64,000 nt of DNA from Capnocytophaga catalasegens (GCF_026005215.1 NZ_BPMA01000009.1:1-64000); one strand, 5' to 3'; counted from the first letter of the stretch, positions 53,701-63,940 are shown. Program-made: numbers and translations. Notes: generated from the letters alone by a model not told the origin.

Positions 53701-56700
53701 AGTACTGGTATTTCTTTAGGTTGTACAACTACATTACGTACAATCGGACAACTAAATGTATTTTCATCAATATACACTCGATAAATACCTGAGTCTGTAA
53801 CATTGAATGATGTTCCTGCTGATGTAACAGCCGTTGCTGTAATCTTAGGTGTAATCGTTTCTGTTTCTACTAAGTTACCTGTAAGCGGATCTATGGTTAT
53901 TATTTTCTCTACATAATCTACTCGATAGAAATAACTTTTACTTGGGTCAAAATTTTGAATATTTGATATGGTTACCTGACCACTCGGTGTTGTTGGGTCA
54001 CACGTTATTGGGCGAGTAACTTTCAAATCATACGTAACTTTGTCTAAGATTGTAAATGAGACAGCTACCGATTCACAATTATTCTGGTCATATACTTTTA
54101 TTTCTTGTGGTGCCGGATCAGAATAAATATCTCCTACAACAAATTCATTAAGAACAATTGTTATCGGACGTTTGGTGCTGGTTACTCCACCGCGAGTAAT
54201 GGTATAATAATGCTGACCTACTCCTGTTTGAGTCATTTTAACACGGATTCTGTATTGTCCATTAGCACCACACAAATTTTCTGGTGTTACCGTATTGATA
54301 ATTGGCACATTATCTTTAATTACTGGAACATTTGCTGATCCTACACAGCCATATTTATCTTGTACAAACACATACCATGTTGGATTAGGTGTCACAGAGA
54401 CATTAGTATTGAATGTCTTCTGTCTGTTGGCTGTGGCTGTTACTGCTGCCCATTCTGCCGTTGTTGGTGGTGTATTTACATTTTTAAATATATATTTGAA
54501 ATCGGCTGTACCTCCTGTAATTACAGCAGATAACTCTGCGGAAGTATTACAAGTTTCGTTTTTCACAAGGCTCAATATCACACCAAGTGGAACATCAGAG
54601 GCCAAAATAGTAAATGGTTTAGAGGCTGTTACACAATTTGTTGGTGTTTCTGTAAAGACGATATAGTATTGTCCTTTATCTAAACCACCTGCTGTTGTAT
54701 AAGGGAATGTTGCAGGCAAAGCGATAGTTCCAGAGGCTCCTGCGGTAGTAACTGCTGTATTTTCTGGATATTTATATACCTGATAACCAATACTTGTTAC
54801 TCCTGAAGGCATTCCCGAAAGCGTAAAGGATACTTTTCCGTCGGCAGTACCACACGCTGGAATTCCCGTTACAGAATCTACTTTAGTCGTGGTATTTGTA
54901 AGCAATGGAATATTTTTCTCAAATATTTCATAACATCCGTTATTTCGCACTACAAACTGGTAAGTTACCCCAGGAATAAGCCCTGTCATTGTATAAGAAG
55001 CCGCCGGATATGTTGTACCTCCTATTGTATAACTATCTGTTGTGGCTTGATTCCATTCACCAGGTGCATATGTCGCTGGGTTTCCTCCTCTGTATATAGC
55101 AAAGTATATATTAGCTGCTACAATAGGCGTACCATTTTTGTTGTATGTAATTAACTTAGCCGAACCACCTCCTGCTTTACAATCTGTAACTACCTGTGGC
55201 TCAACAACTAATTCGTTTGTAAGACCTCCAATAGTTATTTTTTTCTCAGTACGACAGCCTTTGGCATCAATCATTACAAGCGTATAAGTACCTTCTGCAA
55301 ATCCACTAAATGTATAACTATCTGTACTTGCACGTCCAGTTACTTGATGTACAGCTCCAGTATCCAAGTCGCGAGTGATAGCTCCTTGTGAGTTATATAC
55401 GTACAAGCTAAATGGTGCTGTTCCTCCACTACTCCAAGTGGCAGTTATTTTTCCGTGTACTGATGTTCCACTTGAACAAGTAATATCTTGTTTTGTAAGT
55501 GTCAGATTTACTGCTGGTACTTCACCAATTGTAACCGTAGTATCTACATAACATTCTTTAGAATCAATCAAGCGAACAATATAAGTTCCTTTTGCTAAAT
55601 TAGTTGTACCTACGTTAGGTGTTGTAGTTCCTGTTTTATATACTTCTACCCTGAAAGGAGGAACTCCTTTAGTAGCATCAATATCTTTGGACAAATCAAT
55701 AGGACGCACTACACCTGCTTCTCTTACTCCAATAAATCCTGTTGAAGCTCCCGAACAAGCTATATCATCTGCTGCTAATACAATACTTGGTTTCCATTCG
55801 GGTTTTACATTCTCGATGATGATTGCCTTGGTTACGTTACAAGGCACTAAGCCCGATGACCCTGTATTGGAATCTTCTACCATAAAGTAGTATTCTCCTG
55901 CTGTTTTGATAGTTACAGTTGCTGTTGCAGGAGTTGTTGAGCTTCCTGCATTGGTTATGTTAAACACTACATTCCCTGCGTCAGTATCAGTATCGGGACG
56001 GAAAGCTCCCGTAGCACCTCTTCTCCATTTGAATGTTTTGGCGTCTTTTCCTCCTTCCACACGAAGTGTTATTTTCTCTTCAGCGTTGGGTTTGCAACTA
56101 AATCCACCATCTGTATCAAGTTGCATAGTGAGCTGTTTGTAAATAGTAACACTTTCAGTGGCTGTACATCCATAGCGGTCTCTAACTACTATTTGGTACG
56201 TACCATCACTCAAATTATCGAAAGTAAATACATTGGATGTTAAGATTATTGGTCTTTCAAAAGTTACGCCATTGTCTTTACTAAATTCGTAATTACCTGC
56301 ACCACTATGAGCGGTAATGGTGATAAAAGCATCGCCCAAACCGGAATAACATTGTGTATAATCAGTACTAATGGTAACATCTACCTTGTCAGGAATTACA
56401 TACATAGCAATAGAATCGTTTCCACCACAATTATTAACATCTTGTACATTAAATTCATATGTGCCAGGTGTAAGTCCTACGATAGTTCCTACACTGCCCG
56501 ATACACTCGAACCAGTGGTCAACCAAGTAGTTGAACCTTGTAAGCGATAACGCAGTTGATAAGGAGCTTTGCCACCTGATATTTGTAGGGTTACAATTGA
56601 AGTCGTATAAGGTGCTACACAACCGATAGGCGTAGCTGAAATACCTCCGGAAGGAATGGTAATAGGTGCGGGTTCTCCTATAGTTACATTGCCCATATTG

Positions 56701-59700
56701 ACCACACAATCAGCGTCTCGGCGGACAATAATCGTATGCGTACCTACGCTTAGGTTTATCAGTTCAAAGCGATTAGTTGTTGAAGGCACTAAATTAGCCG
56801 TATTCCAAGTGAGACCATTATCTATTGAATATTCGATAGAGGTAGCTCCCTGTAGGTTTTTCGCTTCAACGATTACTTTGCCTGTGCCTCCATTACACTC
56901 AGCGTCAAATACTTGTACAATAGTCGGTTTAAACTCTTGTCCTTTTTTAGGAGTTACAGACAAGGTTACAGGTTTCTGACACGTTTCAGTCGGTTGGCTC
57001 ACATCTATCTCATCTAAACCAACAGCTGTTATCGATGTCGTACCGCTTACTATTCGCAATACGGCAGAAGTATTAGATGTATTGCCAGCTGCTATTTCAT
57101 TAAATATCAACTCATTAAGTGCCGACCAAGCTCCTCCACGTGCCGCTACGGGGAGCGTACGAGTATAGGTAGTTCCACCTATGACCAACTCAACACGCAG
57201 ACTTGGATCTGCTTTGCTTGATGCAGCTTGCAATAGGTTGATATAACGTAGCGAAACGACCATTTCCTTACCTGGAATTACGTTATTGATTGTTTTTTCA
57301 AACAAGATATTGGCGCGCGCCGAAGTTACTAAGGCTAAGTAACGCCCTGTTCCTGAAGCATCGCTTGGTGAGATATATTCGGTAGTTGCCGGTGGCTGTT
57401 TGGTTTGTATATACGTACCCGTGCTAAGGGTTTGTCCTACGGCACAAGTAAGCACCGGAACAAATGGGTTACATACATCATCGCCTTTGCCGAAATCTTC
57501 TGTAAAGAGAATATTGCGCTGGCGATTTGCCGTATCTTTATAATAGATATTGATAATATATGGATCACCACTGGGCTTGGGCGGAAGTACAAAGACATTA
57601 CCCGTTTGTCGTGGACCATTATCTACTGAATACTCATATGTATACACTTTACCTCCTGGCGCTTGTGGGGTAATGGTAAATTTGGCATTACCATCACAAT
57701 CATAAGTAATATCGGTATTCGGATTGAAAGGTACGTTGGGCTGTACAATAGCAGGATCAACAACCACGTCTATTTCTAACGGGTCGCACTTACTCGTATC
57801 GCGTACCAATACTTTGGTTGTATTACTTATAAAGCCGATTGGACTACTTTGCCAAGTATTACCACTATCAAAGCTATACTGATAAGGTGGTTTTCCTCCC
57901 GATACGTTATTGATATGAACTTCGTAGCGCTTAGGTATTGACGTATCACACAATATATCTTTTACAATACCTGCATATCCTACCAATGGGTCTGATGGTT
58001 CAGTAATAATGATTTCTTTTTCAAAAGAACATTTATGACTTGCGAAGACTGCTTCTACCAATGCTACATATCTTCCTGCTGGTACATTCGGAAATATACC
58101 TGAATTATTCTGACCCACTTGTGTACGTGTACCACTCGAAGCTATCCGATATAGAGTAACACGCTGTGGCAATGGATTAACAAACTTAGCTGTAACTGTT
58201 GTAAATTTGCCTGCGCATTCTATTGGATCAAAAGAAGTTATTATCTGATAATCAGGATTGTACGGTACAGTTACCTCATTGGTTACTACGTTCTTACCAT
58301 CGGCATCTCGGATAACAAACTTGTAACGACTACCGGGTTTTGCAATTTTAAATACGCCTTGGAAAATGCTCTGTGTGGCAGTTCCTGATACAGTAAATGC
58401 CGATAAAGGTATATTTTCTAAGGTAATCCCTGGATGAAGTTCTACATCATCAATACTATAAATGGCTACTTTATAAGGGCGTTTTCCGCCTTGTGCTTCA
58501 AATTCAAAATTGGCATCATCGCAATCGACCCATGCAAGGAACTTGGCAGTACCTGTCAAGGTAGCTTGATCACGAACCACAGCTGTTTCTGTATATTTAC
58601 ATACGGGTATGGCTGTTGAGGTAACCTCTACGGTAAAGGTTCTACTACCATTACGAGGGATTGTCAAGTTTTGGAAAATATGTTCGTGAGTGTTGCCCGT
58701 AGTTTTCGTAACTGTTTGTATAATAGTAGTTCCTTCTTTGAGTGTATAGGTGTACGGAATGCCTGTGGTATTCATCGTTACGTTGATAGAACCAGCGGTA
58801 AAGTTGGTTTGGTGCGTAATATCAATACGCCCCGAAAGCCCTGCTGTATACGCTGTAAAATAAAAATCTTTGGTACAGCCATCAGCCTCTATACGTAGAC
58901 GATAATCTCCTGCACCCGAAAGCGTATAGCTATTACCGGTGGTTATATCTGTCCAACAACTATCTGCACGCGACTGGCAGTTGGGTTGTGTATAGGTACA
59001 AGAGGTATTATAGCGTTGCCATACAATACGCTTAGCACTACTAAATGTAACATTGAGTACTCTACTATTTCCGTCGCAGAGGTAGAAATGACTTACCCAC
59101 GTACCATCGTTACCGCAGGTAGCACCACCGTCTGATTGCGAACGTATAGGATCATTGGCTCCATTCAAAGCATTACTTAATAAAAGATTAAATACATCTT
59201 CTTGAATTGCGTGATAAGCATAAGGAGCTTTATATACTCTACTTGGACAAGAATTATCAGCTACTTTTCGGACTTTATATACTCCTATTTCTGTAGCCGT
59301 ATATGTTGGTCCTGTTCCCAAAAGTCTATTATAAACATCATACCATTCATAACGTTTGTATCCTGTACCTTCTGCTTTTAAAACAACATTTGCACCAGTG
59401 GGCGCACATAAGAGTTCTTGTTTAGGGCATTTTCTATCTATATCAAGTGCTCTCTCTGTTACGTTTGTTAATAGTGAAGTTGGACAATCAGGAGAACCAG
59501 ATGTAACCCATACCGATGAAATCAACTTATTATCACAAGCATTTTCAAAATCTTTACAATCATTACTTATATAAAGAGGAAAATAAATAAAGCTTCCTCC
59601 ATAAACACCTGTTACAGCTGGGTCTATATTAGTAATAGTAAAAGTACGTGTAGTAGCATCATACGTAACACTAGGTGTATATGCTGGGGTTGTAATTTCA

Positions 59701-62700
59701 CTAATATCAATTTCGGAAGATCCCCCTACCTTCACACCTTTATTGTCTGGTAATTGGATTTTTACTACGGCATTTGTATTTATAGTTCCAGTACCACCAT
59801 TACTTAACTGAACTCTTAACTCTATTTTTTGTCCTCTAAGAGGTTGATTATCAGCTAAAGGATATCTTCTATTATGCGGATATACGTAAGCAAGACTACC
59901 TCCATAAAATATGTAAAGATATACAACAGTTACCTTAAATTCCATTTTACTTACATTCCCTGCATAATCAGTAGCCGTATAAATCACTTTATTTTCTCCT
60001 ACTGGGAAAACAGCAGAATTACCTATACTATTACCATTAGCATCAGCAGGTGGAGTATAAATAACCGTACCAGAGCCATCTCGCACCTCCCAAGTAACTG
60101 TTTTTAAACAACCTTCGGGATCAGTAACCACAGGAGGATTCCATCTATAACCTGATTCACATTTTTTTATCAAAGTGTTTGTTTCACCATCAGGCACTTG
60201 CGAAATAGTAGGTGGAGTTTTATCTTCTTTTACCTGTATGGTTTTTTTGTTCGAGTTAAAGGTATTGACACTTCCACAAATAGAAGGGTCTTTGGCTGTG
60301 TAAGTAACCCAATACTCGGCTGTTTCGGTAGGGTTAATTGTAATGCGTTTTTTTCGAGTGTCTATTCCGTTTAAGAATTGCGGTTTACTCGAATGCCACT
60401 GAAAGTTATACACGTTGGAAGGCAAAGCAATACTTAACACCAAAGGCTGACCAGGACACAGGTTATCTCCCGAGGCAATAACATCGGTATTCGATTTCGG
60501 GTCAAAGTCAGGTATGGGGTATCCTTCTTCATCGCAAGCCGTTACCAAACGAATCACATACTCTTCGTTAGTATAAGTAAGTCGTGGCAACTTCGTAAAG
60601 GCGTGATAAGTATCGCCATTAGCTGGTTTGCTCGGTATAGTATGGAAAGGTACTTCGACACCTGCGTTGTCTTTGGCACGTCGGAGTGCTTTGGTCGTTT
60701 TATTTTGTATCCATAGCTGATAAGTAACCGGATACGCAGGTTCACCGCTACCTATTTCTACACCAATAACTCCCGTAGAGGGGTCTTGCGGGTTACAAAG
60801 GGTTGCTGTCGGGTTAAGAGAAACCTTGCCTGCCGCTTTTATTTCAAAAGCATAGTATATTTGATGTATATAGGGCTTCCAATATGAGTTATCTCGTATT
60901 TTGGCATTATTACCTGTACCATTGGCATAGCCGTTGGTAGGATTTTTAAACACCGTAAGTGACTGGTTGTACCAGTTCATCGTATTTTGAATTTTCAATA
61001 TATATCTTCCAGGCAGAATGTTACGGAAAGTACCTTTTATTCCTTGTTCGCGTGTAGTATATTTGGCTACCCAACTACCGATTCTACTCAGGGCTTCGGT
61101 GTGCGATATTTTACCCAAAGCACCAGTGGTACTGTTGTCTTTTAGTAGTTCTGCATAGTGATTTTGAATAGCTTCCACCACAGCATTGGGGTGCATATTG
61201 TACGTTACCAAAGCACCTCCACGACACCCCCCCGATACATCAACTACTGGATTATAAACTGCTGGGTTGGAGTTTATTGTATAAGTTTCGGTACGTGTAA
61301 GACAGGTTGTACTATATTTTATTTCGTAACTTCCTGCTGGTAAGTCATATATAAAGTTAGGTTCGTTATCAGTTTTCTGAAATTTAATAGGGTAGTTAAT
61401 GGTATGGGTTTGTGCCAATGACCAAGGACCATTGATAACCACTTGGTCTGTAGAGCGCCCATCAGTTGGTTTTATCTCAACAGTCAGCGGATTAGCTGGC
61501 GAATAAGTCATTCCTCCGTTATGGCTTGATTCGTAATCGATACGGAAGTTAGGCGATGTGCCTTCGAGCACTGTGTATTTCCACGCCGAAGCACGAGCAG
61601 CTCTTACAGGCAAATTGCCTACAACGGAATTATTTATACCTGTAATATCCAAGTCATAGCTAAAATATTTGCATTCAGACTTATCTGCTCCATTCACATT
61701 CGATTTGACAAAAACTTCAATTTTATATTTGCCATCGGCAGTAATATCGAGATACTCAGGCGCTTTACCTATTGATCCATCGGGGTTGATATCGCCTGTT
61801 CCTTGTAAGAAATCTCCTATGTTAATATCTTTTGAGGTAACGGTTGTCCAATTACCTCCACCATTATCTTTTTGCAAACGCATTGTAACCAATGGCTCAC
61901 AGAACAACGAAAATGCTTCTTTGGTATTGCGAAGCCAATAGTTCCATGTATTTGCTTTGAGAGATGACTGTCCAATACTTATTCGATATCCGGTACGCTT
62001 ACACATATTATCAACCAATTCCGAAATATCATTAATAGGTCTTGGTACAGAAAGAACTTTCCCTTGTAGATTATAGGAAAAAGAACCTTGTTGCATTTTT
62101 GAAATATCAACTAAATAATCGGCTGTAATATCGGTAGTACCTGGGCAATTATCATCAAAAACCAGCGAAACTTGGTCGCCTTCTTTAACTTCACAATCAC
62201 TTTTGAAGAACTGACAACTATTACGTCTGTAAGTACTTCCTTGTATCCACAGAATATTATATCCAGAAGTTCCTAAGGTAATCTGTGAAGTTGCTGTATT
62301 GATTGATTTTTCGCACACCACAGCACCTGAGCGAGTAATTTTGACCTTCAAAGTTCCGGTTGCTTTTGGCAGATAACCTTTGTACGGGTCAAATTGCAGA
62401 CCCACCAAGAGCTCATAGGTTTTACAATTGGCACACTTAGGCTTGTAAAACGATGTAAGGAACTCAGGGCTTAACGGTGGTGTATCTACATTGACAGATC
62501 TCCCCTTTTCTGCATAGAAACAACCTGCTTTTTTGTTAATATAATCAATAATACGTACTTCATAAACACCAGTCTCTACGGGGTTTGTATCCGAACCAAT
62601 TACTTTGATTTCGGTTACCCCCGTAGTACCACTTTTGGCAACCTCTGCACTACTTGCTTTGACAACACCGCCTTGCAACAACTCTACTTTGTAAGGACCT

Positions 62701-63137
62701 GTACCTCCACTATTGAGTATTTTGACCGAAACTACACCATTCTTTCCCTGATCGCACGTAGGGGGCACCTGAGCGATTTTATCTACCATATAATATATAT
62801 AGGTAGTTGTTGTAGTTATTGATTTTAGAGTCGAATCTTTCGTACCGTCTTTCTTACGAACACGCACTTGGAAGTTTGCTGGTATCAAATTTTGAAATGA
62901 AGCCTTTCCATTACTATCTAAGGTCAATGAGGCTTCTTCTTTGGTAGAACCAGTCTTGAACAAAACAGCTTCCCATTCATTCCCTTTACAATCAGCCTGC
63001 ACATTGATTTGCGCATCAGAAGCACATGTACCTTGCACTTGGCTTAGTGTAAAATTGTCAACATTACATTGCCCGTATATGCTTGCCCCTTGCAACCATA
63101 CCAAAGTCAATAACAGTAGTTTAACAAAATTCTTCAT
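50784..63137 (-). CDS. Giant SprB-like adhesin with T9SS type B C-terminal domain
   Basis: A 4117-residue secreted protein (signal peptide MKNFVKLLLLTLVWLQGASIYG). It is built mostly of tens of repeated beta-sandwich modules of ~70-100 residues, marked by patterns such as VSCYGGNDGTIDLIFVD, SGGKPPYQYSFDSGNTW, LSDGTYQIVVRDRYGCTATE and LSGGATPGTTATYTITVEDA. Most modules contain paired Cys and a Gly-Cys end. Around residues ~960-1040 there is a HYR-like module (VFPVGENKVIYTATDYAGN). The last ~90 residues, starting RYFTPNGDGTNDEWMP, form the type B sorting domain (CHU_C), which routes the protein through T9SS with help of a SprF-type partner. The neighbouring porP/sprF gene fits. In Flavobacterium, SprB (about 6500 residues) moves along the cell surface in gliding; this protein is shorter. 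Confidence 0.92.
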   Translation of the reverse strand: MKNFVKLLLLTLVWLQGASIYGQCNVDNFTLSQVQGTCASDAQINVQADCKGNEWEAVLFKTGSTKEEASLTLDSNGKASFQNLIPANFQVRVRKKDGTKDSTLKSITTTTTYIYYMVDKIAQVPPTCDQGKNGVVSVKILNSGGTGPYKVELLQGGVVKASSAEVAKSGTTGVTEIKVIGSDTNPVETGVYEVRIIDYINKKAGCFYAEKGRSVNVDTPPLSPEFLTSFYKPKCANCKTYELLVGLQFDPYKGYLPKATGTLKVKITRSGAVVCEKSINTATSQITLGTSGYNILWIQGSTYRRNSCQFFKSDCEVKEGDQVSLVFDDNCPGTTDITADYLVDISKMQQGSFSYNLQGKVLSVPRPINDISELVDNMCKRTGYRISIGQSSLKANTWNYWLRNTKEAFSLFCEPLVTMRLQKDNGGGNWTTVTSKDINIGDFLQGTGDINPDGSIGKAPEYLDITADGKYKIEVFVKSNVNGADKSECKYFSYDLDITGINNSVVGNLPVRAARASAWKYTVLEGTSPNFRIDYESSHNGGMTYSPANPLTVEIKPTDGRSTDQVVINGPWSLAQTHTINYPIKFQKTDNEPNFIYDLPAGSYEIKYSTTCLTRTETYTINSNPAVYNPVVDVSGGCRGGALVTYNMHPNAVVEAIQNHYAELLKDNSTTGALGKISHTEALSRIGSWVAKYTTREQGIKGTFRNILPGRYILKIQNTMNWYNQSLTVFKNPTNGYANGTGNNAKIRDNSYWKPYIHQIYYAFEIKAAGKVSLNPTATLCNPQDPSTGVIGVEIGSGEPAYPVTYQLWIQNKTTKALRRAKDNAGVEVPFHTIPSKPANGDTYHAFTKLPRLTYTNEEYVIRLVTACDEEGYPIPDFDPKSNTDVIASGDNLCPGQPLVLSIALPSNVYNFQWHSSKPQFLNGIDTRKKRITINPTETAEYWVTYTAKDPSICGSVNTFNSNKKTIQVKEDKTPPTISQVPDGETNTLIKKCESGYRWNPPVVTDPEGCLKTVTWEVRDGSGTVIYTPPADANGNSIGNSAVFPVGENKVIYTATDYAGNVSKMEFKVTVVYLYIFYGGSLAYVYPHNRRYPLADNQPLRGQKIELRVQLSNGGTGTINTNAVVKIQLPDNKGVKVGGSSEIDISEITTPAYTPSVTYDATTRTFTITNIDPAVTGVYGGSFIYFPLYISNDCKDFENACDNKLISSVWVTSGSPDCPTSLLTNVTERALDIDRKCPKQELLCAPTGANVVLKAEGTGYKRYEWYDVYNRLLGTGPTYTATEIGVYKVRKVADNSCPSRVYKAPYAYHAIQEDVFNLLLSNALNGANDPIRSQSDGGATCGNDGTWVSHFYLCDGNSRVLNVTFSSAKRIVWQRYNTSCTYTQPNCQSRADSCWTDITTGNSYTLSGAGDYRLRIEADGCTKDFYFTAYTAGLSGRIDITHQTNFTAGSINVTMNTTGIPYTYTLKEGTTIIQTVTKTTGNTHEHIFQNLTIPRNGSRTFTVEVTSTAIPVCKYTETAVVRDQATLTGTAKFLAWVDCDDANFEFEAQGGKRPYKVAIYSIDDVELHPGITLENIPLSAFTVSGTATQSIFQGVFKIAKPGSRYKFVIRDADGKNVVTNEVTVPYNPDYQIITSFDPIECAGKFTTVTAKFVNPLPQRVTLYRIASSGTRTQVGQNNSGIFPNVPAGRYVALVEAVFASHKCSFEKEIIITEPSDPLVGYAGIVKDILCDTSIPKRYEVHINNVSGGKPPYQYSFDSGNTWQSSPIGFISNTTKVLVRDTSKCDPLEIDVVVDPAIVQPNVPFNPNTDITYDCDGNAKFTITPQAPGGKVYTYEYSVDNGPRQTGNVFVLPPKPSGDPYIINIYYKDTANRQRNILFTEDFGKGDDVCNPFVPVLTCAVGQTLSTGTYIQTKQPPATTEYISPSDASGTGRYLALVTSARANILFEKTINNVIPGKEMVVSLRYINLLQAASSKADPSLRVELVIGGTTYTRTLPVAARGGAWSALNELIFNEIAAGNTSNTSAVLRIVSGTTSITAVGLDEIDVSQPTETCQKPVTLSVTPKKGQEFKPTIVQVFDAECNGGTGKVIVEAKNLQGATSIEYSIDNGLTWNTANLVPSTTNRFELINLSVGTHTIIVRRDADCVVNMGNVTIGEPAPITIPSGGISATPIGCVAPYTTSIVTLQISGGKAPYQLRYRLQGSTTWLTTGSSVSGSVGTIVGLTPGTYEFNVQDVNNCGGNDSIAMYVIPDKVDVTISTDYTQCYSGLGDAFITITAHSGAGNYEFSKDNGVTFERPIILTSNVFTFDNLSDGTYQIVVRDRYGCTATESVTIYKQLTMQLDTDGGFSCKPNAEEKITLRVEGGKDAKTFKWRRGATGAFRPDTDTDAGNVVFNITNAGSSTTPATATVTIKTAGEYYFMVEDSNTGSSGLVPCNVTKAIIIENVKPEWKPSIVLAADDIACSGASTGFIGVREAGVVRPIDLSKDIDATKGVPPFRVEVYKTGTTTPNVGTTNLAKGTYIVRLIDSKECYVDTTVTIGEVPAVNLTLTKQDITCSSGTSVHGKITATWSSGGTAPFSLYVYNSQGAITRDLDTGAVHQVTGRASTDSYTFSGFAEGTYTLVMIDAKGCRTEKKITIGGLTNELVVEPQVVTDCKAGGGSAKLITYNKNGTPIVAANIYFAIYRGGNPATYAPGEWNQATTDSYTIGGTTYPAASYTMTGLIPGVTYQFVVRNNGCYEIFEKNIPLLTNTTTKVDSVTGIPACGTADGKVSFTLSGMPSGVTSIGYQVYKYPENTAVTTAGASGTIALPATFPYTTAGGLDKGQYYIVFTETPTNCVTASKPFTILASDVPLGVILSLVKNETCNTSAELSAVITGGTADFKYIFKNVNTPPTTAEWAAVTATANRQKTFNTNVSVTPNPTWYVFVQDKYGCVGSANVPVIKDNVPIINTVTPENLCGANGQYRIRVKMTQTGVGQHYYTITRGGVTSTKRPITIVLNEFVVGDIYSDPAPQEIKVYDQNNCESVAVSFTILDKVTYDLKVTRPITCDPTTPSGQVTISNIQNFDPSKSYFYRVDYVEKIITIDPLTGNLVETETITPKITATAVTSAGTSFNVTDSGIYRVYIDENTFSCPIVRNVVVQPKEIPVLNVANVIDEKCSGTTAIGNGVGAITVTAGSHTLQPFAFKIVSAVDLTTGTNVPIPSSYSTYTSTTIANVVDISMNGTRATFQNLMGTPTGVRYEIQAKSINVTIYNGVTITQSCESITVFATVRSPQPITIASNAVKVTQFACNANQAIQDAKIEIDTTGVSGGNGDYTYIFLKGTVEVQRSKTPSLTILDKAGGTYTIKIVDKEGCEFDVPGPFVINPYASIETITVTQTQAITCAQGENISISITTDPVVPTAPNYTYYVQNLGGGYSQNKVSTAMTETFTGLPYGTYKITVRDNATGCEAYTSYDVKDPNTFVIKAENPGRVSCYGGNDGTIDLIFVDIDHSNGDQSTGGFSYTITSIDSGASVTLTGTVPPGTNKITVSGLRAGLFKVVATSTSTGCTTPNESQFSIGQAQEPLKGSASLEYDATCTNNQGEILVEIVGGVSPYKVTITGTNGYTQTVTGVYYKHLFTGLSGGATPGTTATYTITVEDAWGCTNVTINTVDITHALPITAMVKVEDTKCEGGESGSIEVLNPQGGAGATTFYYDLKNKNTGDIYPAQRSPKFENLPKGEYTIGITDRWGCTWTRDVTIKDPDKIEVTEIDKSSAICYDELTGGYITIQVKGGTPGTKGYTVRLVDADTKIIKQELLNVQPNTNTTINNLRPEVNYEIQVVDPVNCEMPIPYAFVIPFVPDLTTEVKFVDECNNNTYEGRLEVKFKQTLDWTKVSYTIGSSTTRKTFDSFSLNYGYINNPPASINMQILTIYYQESATKVCTKQSNQFFVRDVQPLDLEDVTDRGALDINEIKIQGKFGVEPYNYAFNGASAGTNNVYLVKRTDPDVIVPSTPHTIVKYPKLVGKTAKLIKVQVTDALGCTKEIDVYYKYIDVEIPRYFTPNGDGTNDEWMPKNTNHYPNMTIDVIDRYGRFIKHLRKGESWDGKYQEKDLPTGDYWYIFKLNSEDDPREFKGHFTLYR
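61227..61233. repeat. Seven-base C/G run inside the giant adhesin gene
   Basis: C7 on the plus strand (G7 coding) in the codons for SGGC, ~640 residues into the protein. It is shorter than the run in susC, but a slip would truncate the adhesin early. Confidence 0.7.
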
Positions 63138-63228
63138 AAATTTATTTAGCTTTAATCATAAATAATTTCTTTACTTAATGCCTTTACCATAAAATAAAGA
63201 CATTTGAATACACTATATTGGTCGGAGG

Positions 63229-63236
63229 CAAATGTA
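63229..63236 (-). promoter_or_regulatory. -7 box candidate for the giant adhesin operon
   Basis: TACATTTG followed by CC on the minus strand fits TAnnTTTG and lies 92 nt before the ATG at 63137. The expected TTTG ~20 nt upstream is absent; that stretch is a poly-A tract on the minus strand (poly-T on the plus strand). It would start the adhesin-porP/sprF-folB transcript. Confidence 0.45.
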
Positions 63237-63740
63237 TAAAATTTATTTGTAATTGTTTTTATTTTTTTTTATTTTTTTTTATTTTTTTTCAACAAAATGG
63301 AAAAACCTTGTAGAAACAAGGTTTTTAAGCTTTTTTTTACAAAATTTCACATTAAAAACCTCAGTTAATAACAATATTTATGATATAAAAATAAAGTTTT
63401 CAACATTTATTTTTGGCTTATTCTGGTTATTCTACAACTTTATTTGTGAAAAAATGAAAAAATTTCACACACAAAGAAATCAAATTTTTTTTAAATCAAC
63501 CAAGAGCGTGTCTTATTATCTCATGTCGAGATATTTTTTCAAATAAAAAACTAAATTCACTTACAAACACTCTTTTTTTGCTTTTTTTAAAAAAAAATAA
63601 AGTATTAGTCCATTTCCTTTTTTTTGTAAAAAATAACCTAATTTCTGAGTGCTGTTTTTTGTTATCTTTTTTAATCATAATTGTTTGCTCTTTTATAAGT
63701 AATAAGCTAAACTAATTACCAAAAAATGTTTTTTTAACAT
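63237..63740. other. AT-rich intergenic stretch without a gene
   Basis: Long T and A runs dominate (for example 63259-63290). A small hairpin, AAAACCTTGT-AGA-AACAAGGTTTTT, lies near 63301-63326 and could be a terminator for a transcript coming from either side. Small open frames here consist of Phe/Lys/Asn low-complexity residues and are not supported as genes. Confidence 0.5.
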
Positions 63741-63794
63741 TATCAACTGATATATGGGCATTTCACTCGTGAGACAACTATTTATCAGTTGATA
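63741..63794. repeat. Inverted repeat TATCAACTGATA / TATCAGTTGATA
   Basis: Twelve-base arms at 63741-63752 and 63783-63794, exact reverse complements, separated by 30 nt that contain the first CTCGTGAGAC word. It may be an operator or RNA hairpin. Confidence 0.6.
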
Positions 63795-63940
63795 TATTAT
63801 AAAAACACTCGTGAAACAAGTAGCTATCAAAGAATAAATGCTTGTTTCACGAGGGGGGATTGTGAGGTTTTATTTTGTGTATTTCCTTGGCGAAACGACT
63901 CGTGTAAAATTTTATTTTCCTTATTTCGCTCGTGAAACGA
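63766..63940. repeat. Cluster of CTCGTGAAAC-type short repeats
   Basis: Copies: CTCGTGAGACAA (63766-63777), CTCGTGAAACAAG (63808-63820), its exact inverse CTTGTTTCACGAG (63841-63853), a partial CGAAACGAC next to a CTCGTG (about 63891-63904), and CTCGTGAAACGA (63929-63940). The second and third make a perfect 13-base hairpin with a 20-nt loop. Spacing is irregular. The gene on the right is outside the window. Confidence 0.65.

Noticed and set aside
50802..63165. Many plus-strand reading frames opposite the giant adhesin
   Set aside because: They are antisense shadows rich in Cys, Tyr and Ile with no family features.
63253..63546. A 97-residue plus-strand frame in the right-hand gap
   Set aside because: Phe-rich low-complexity translation of poly-T sequence.
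63766..63940. CRISPR array
   Set aside because: The words are short, occur in both orientations and are irregularly spaced.
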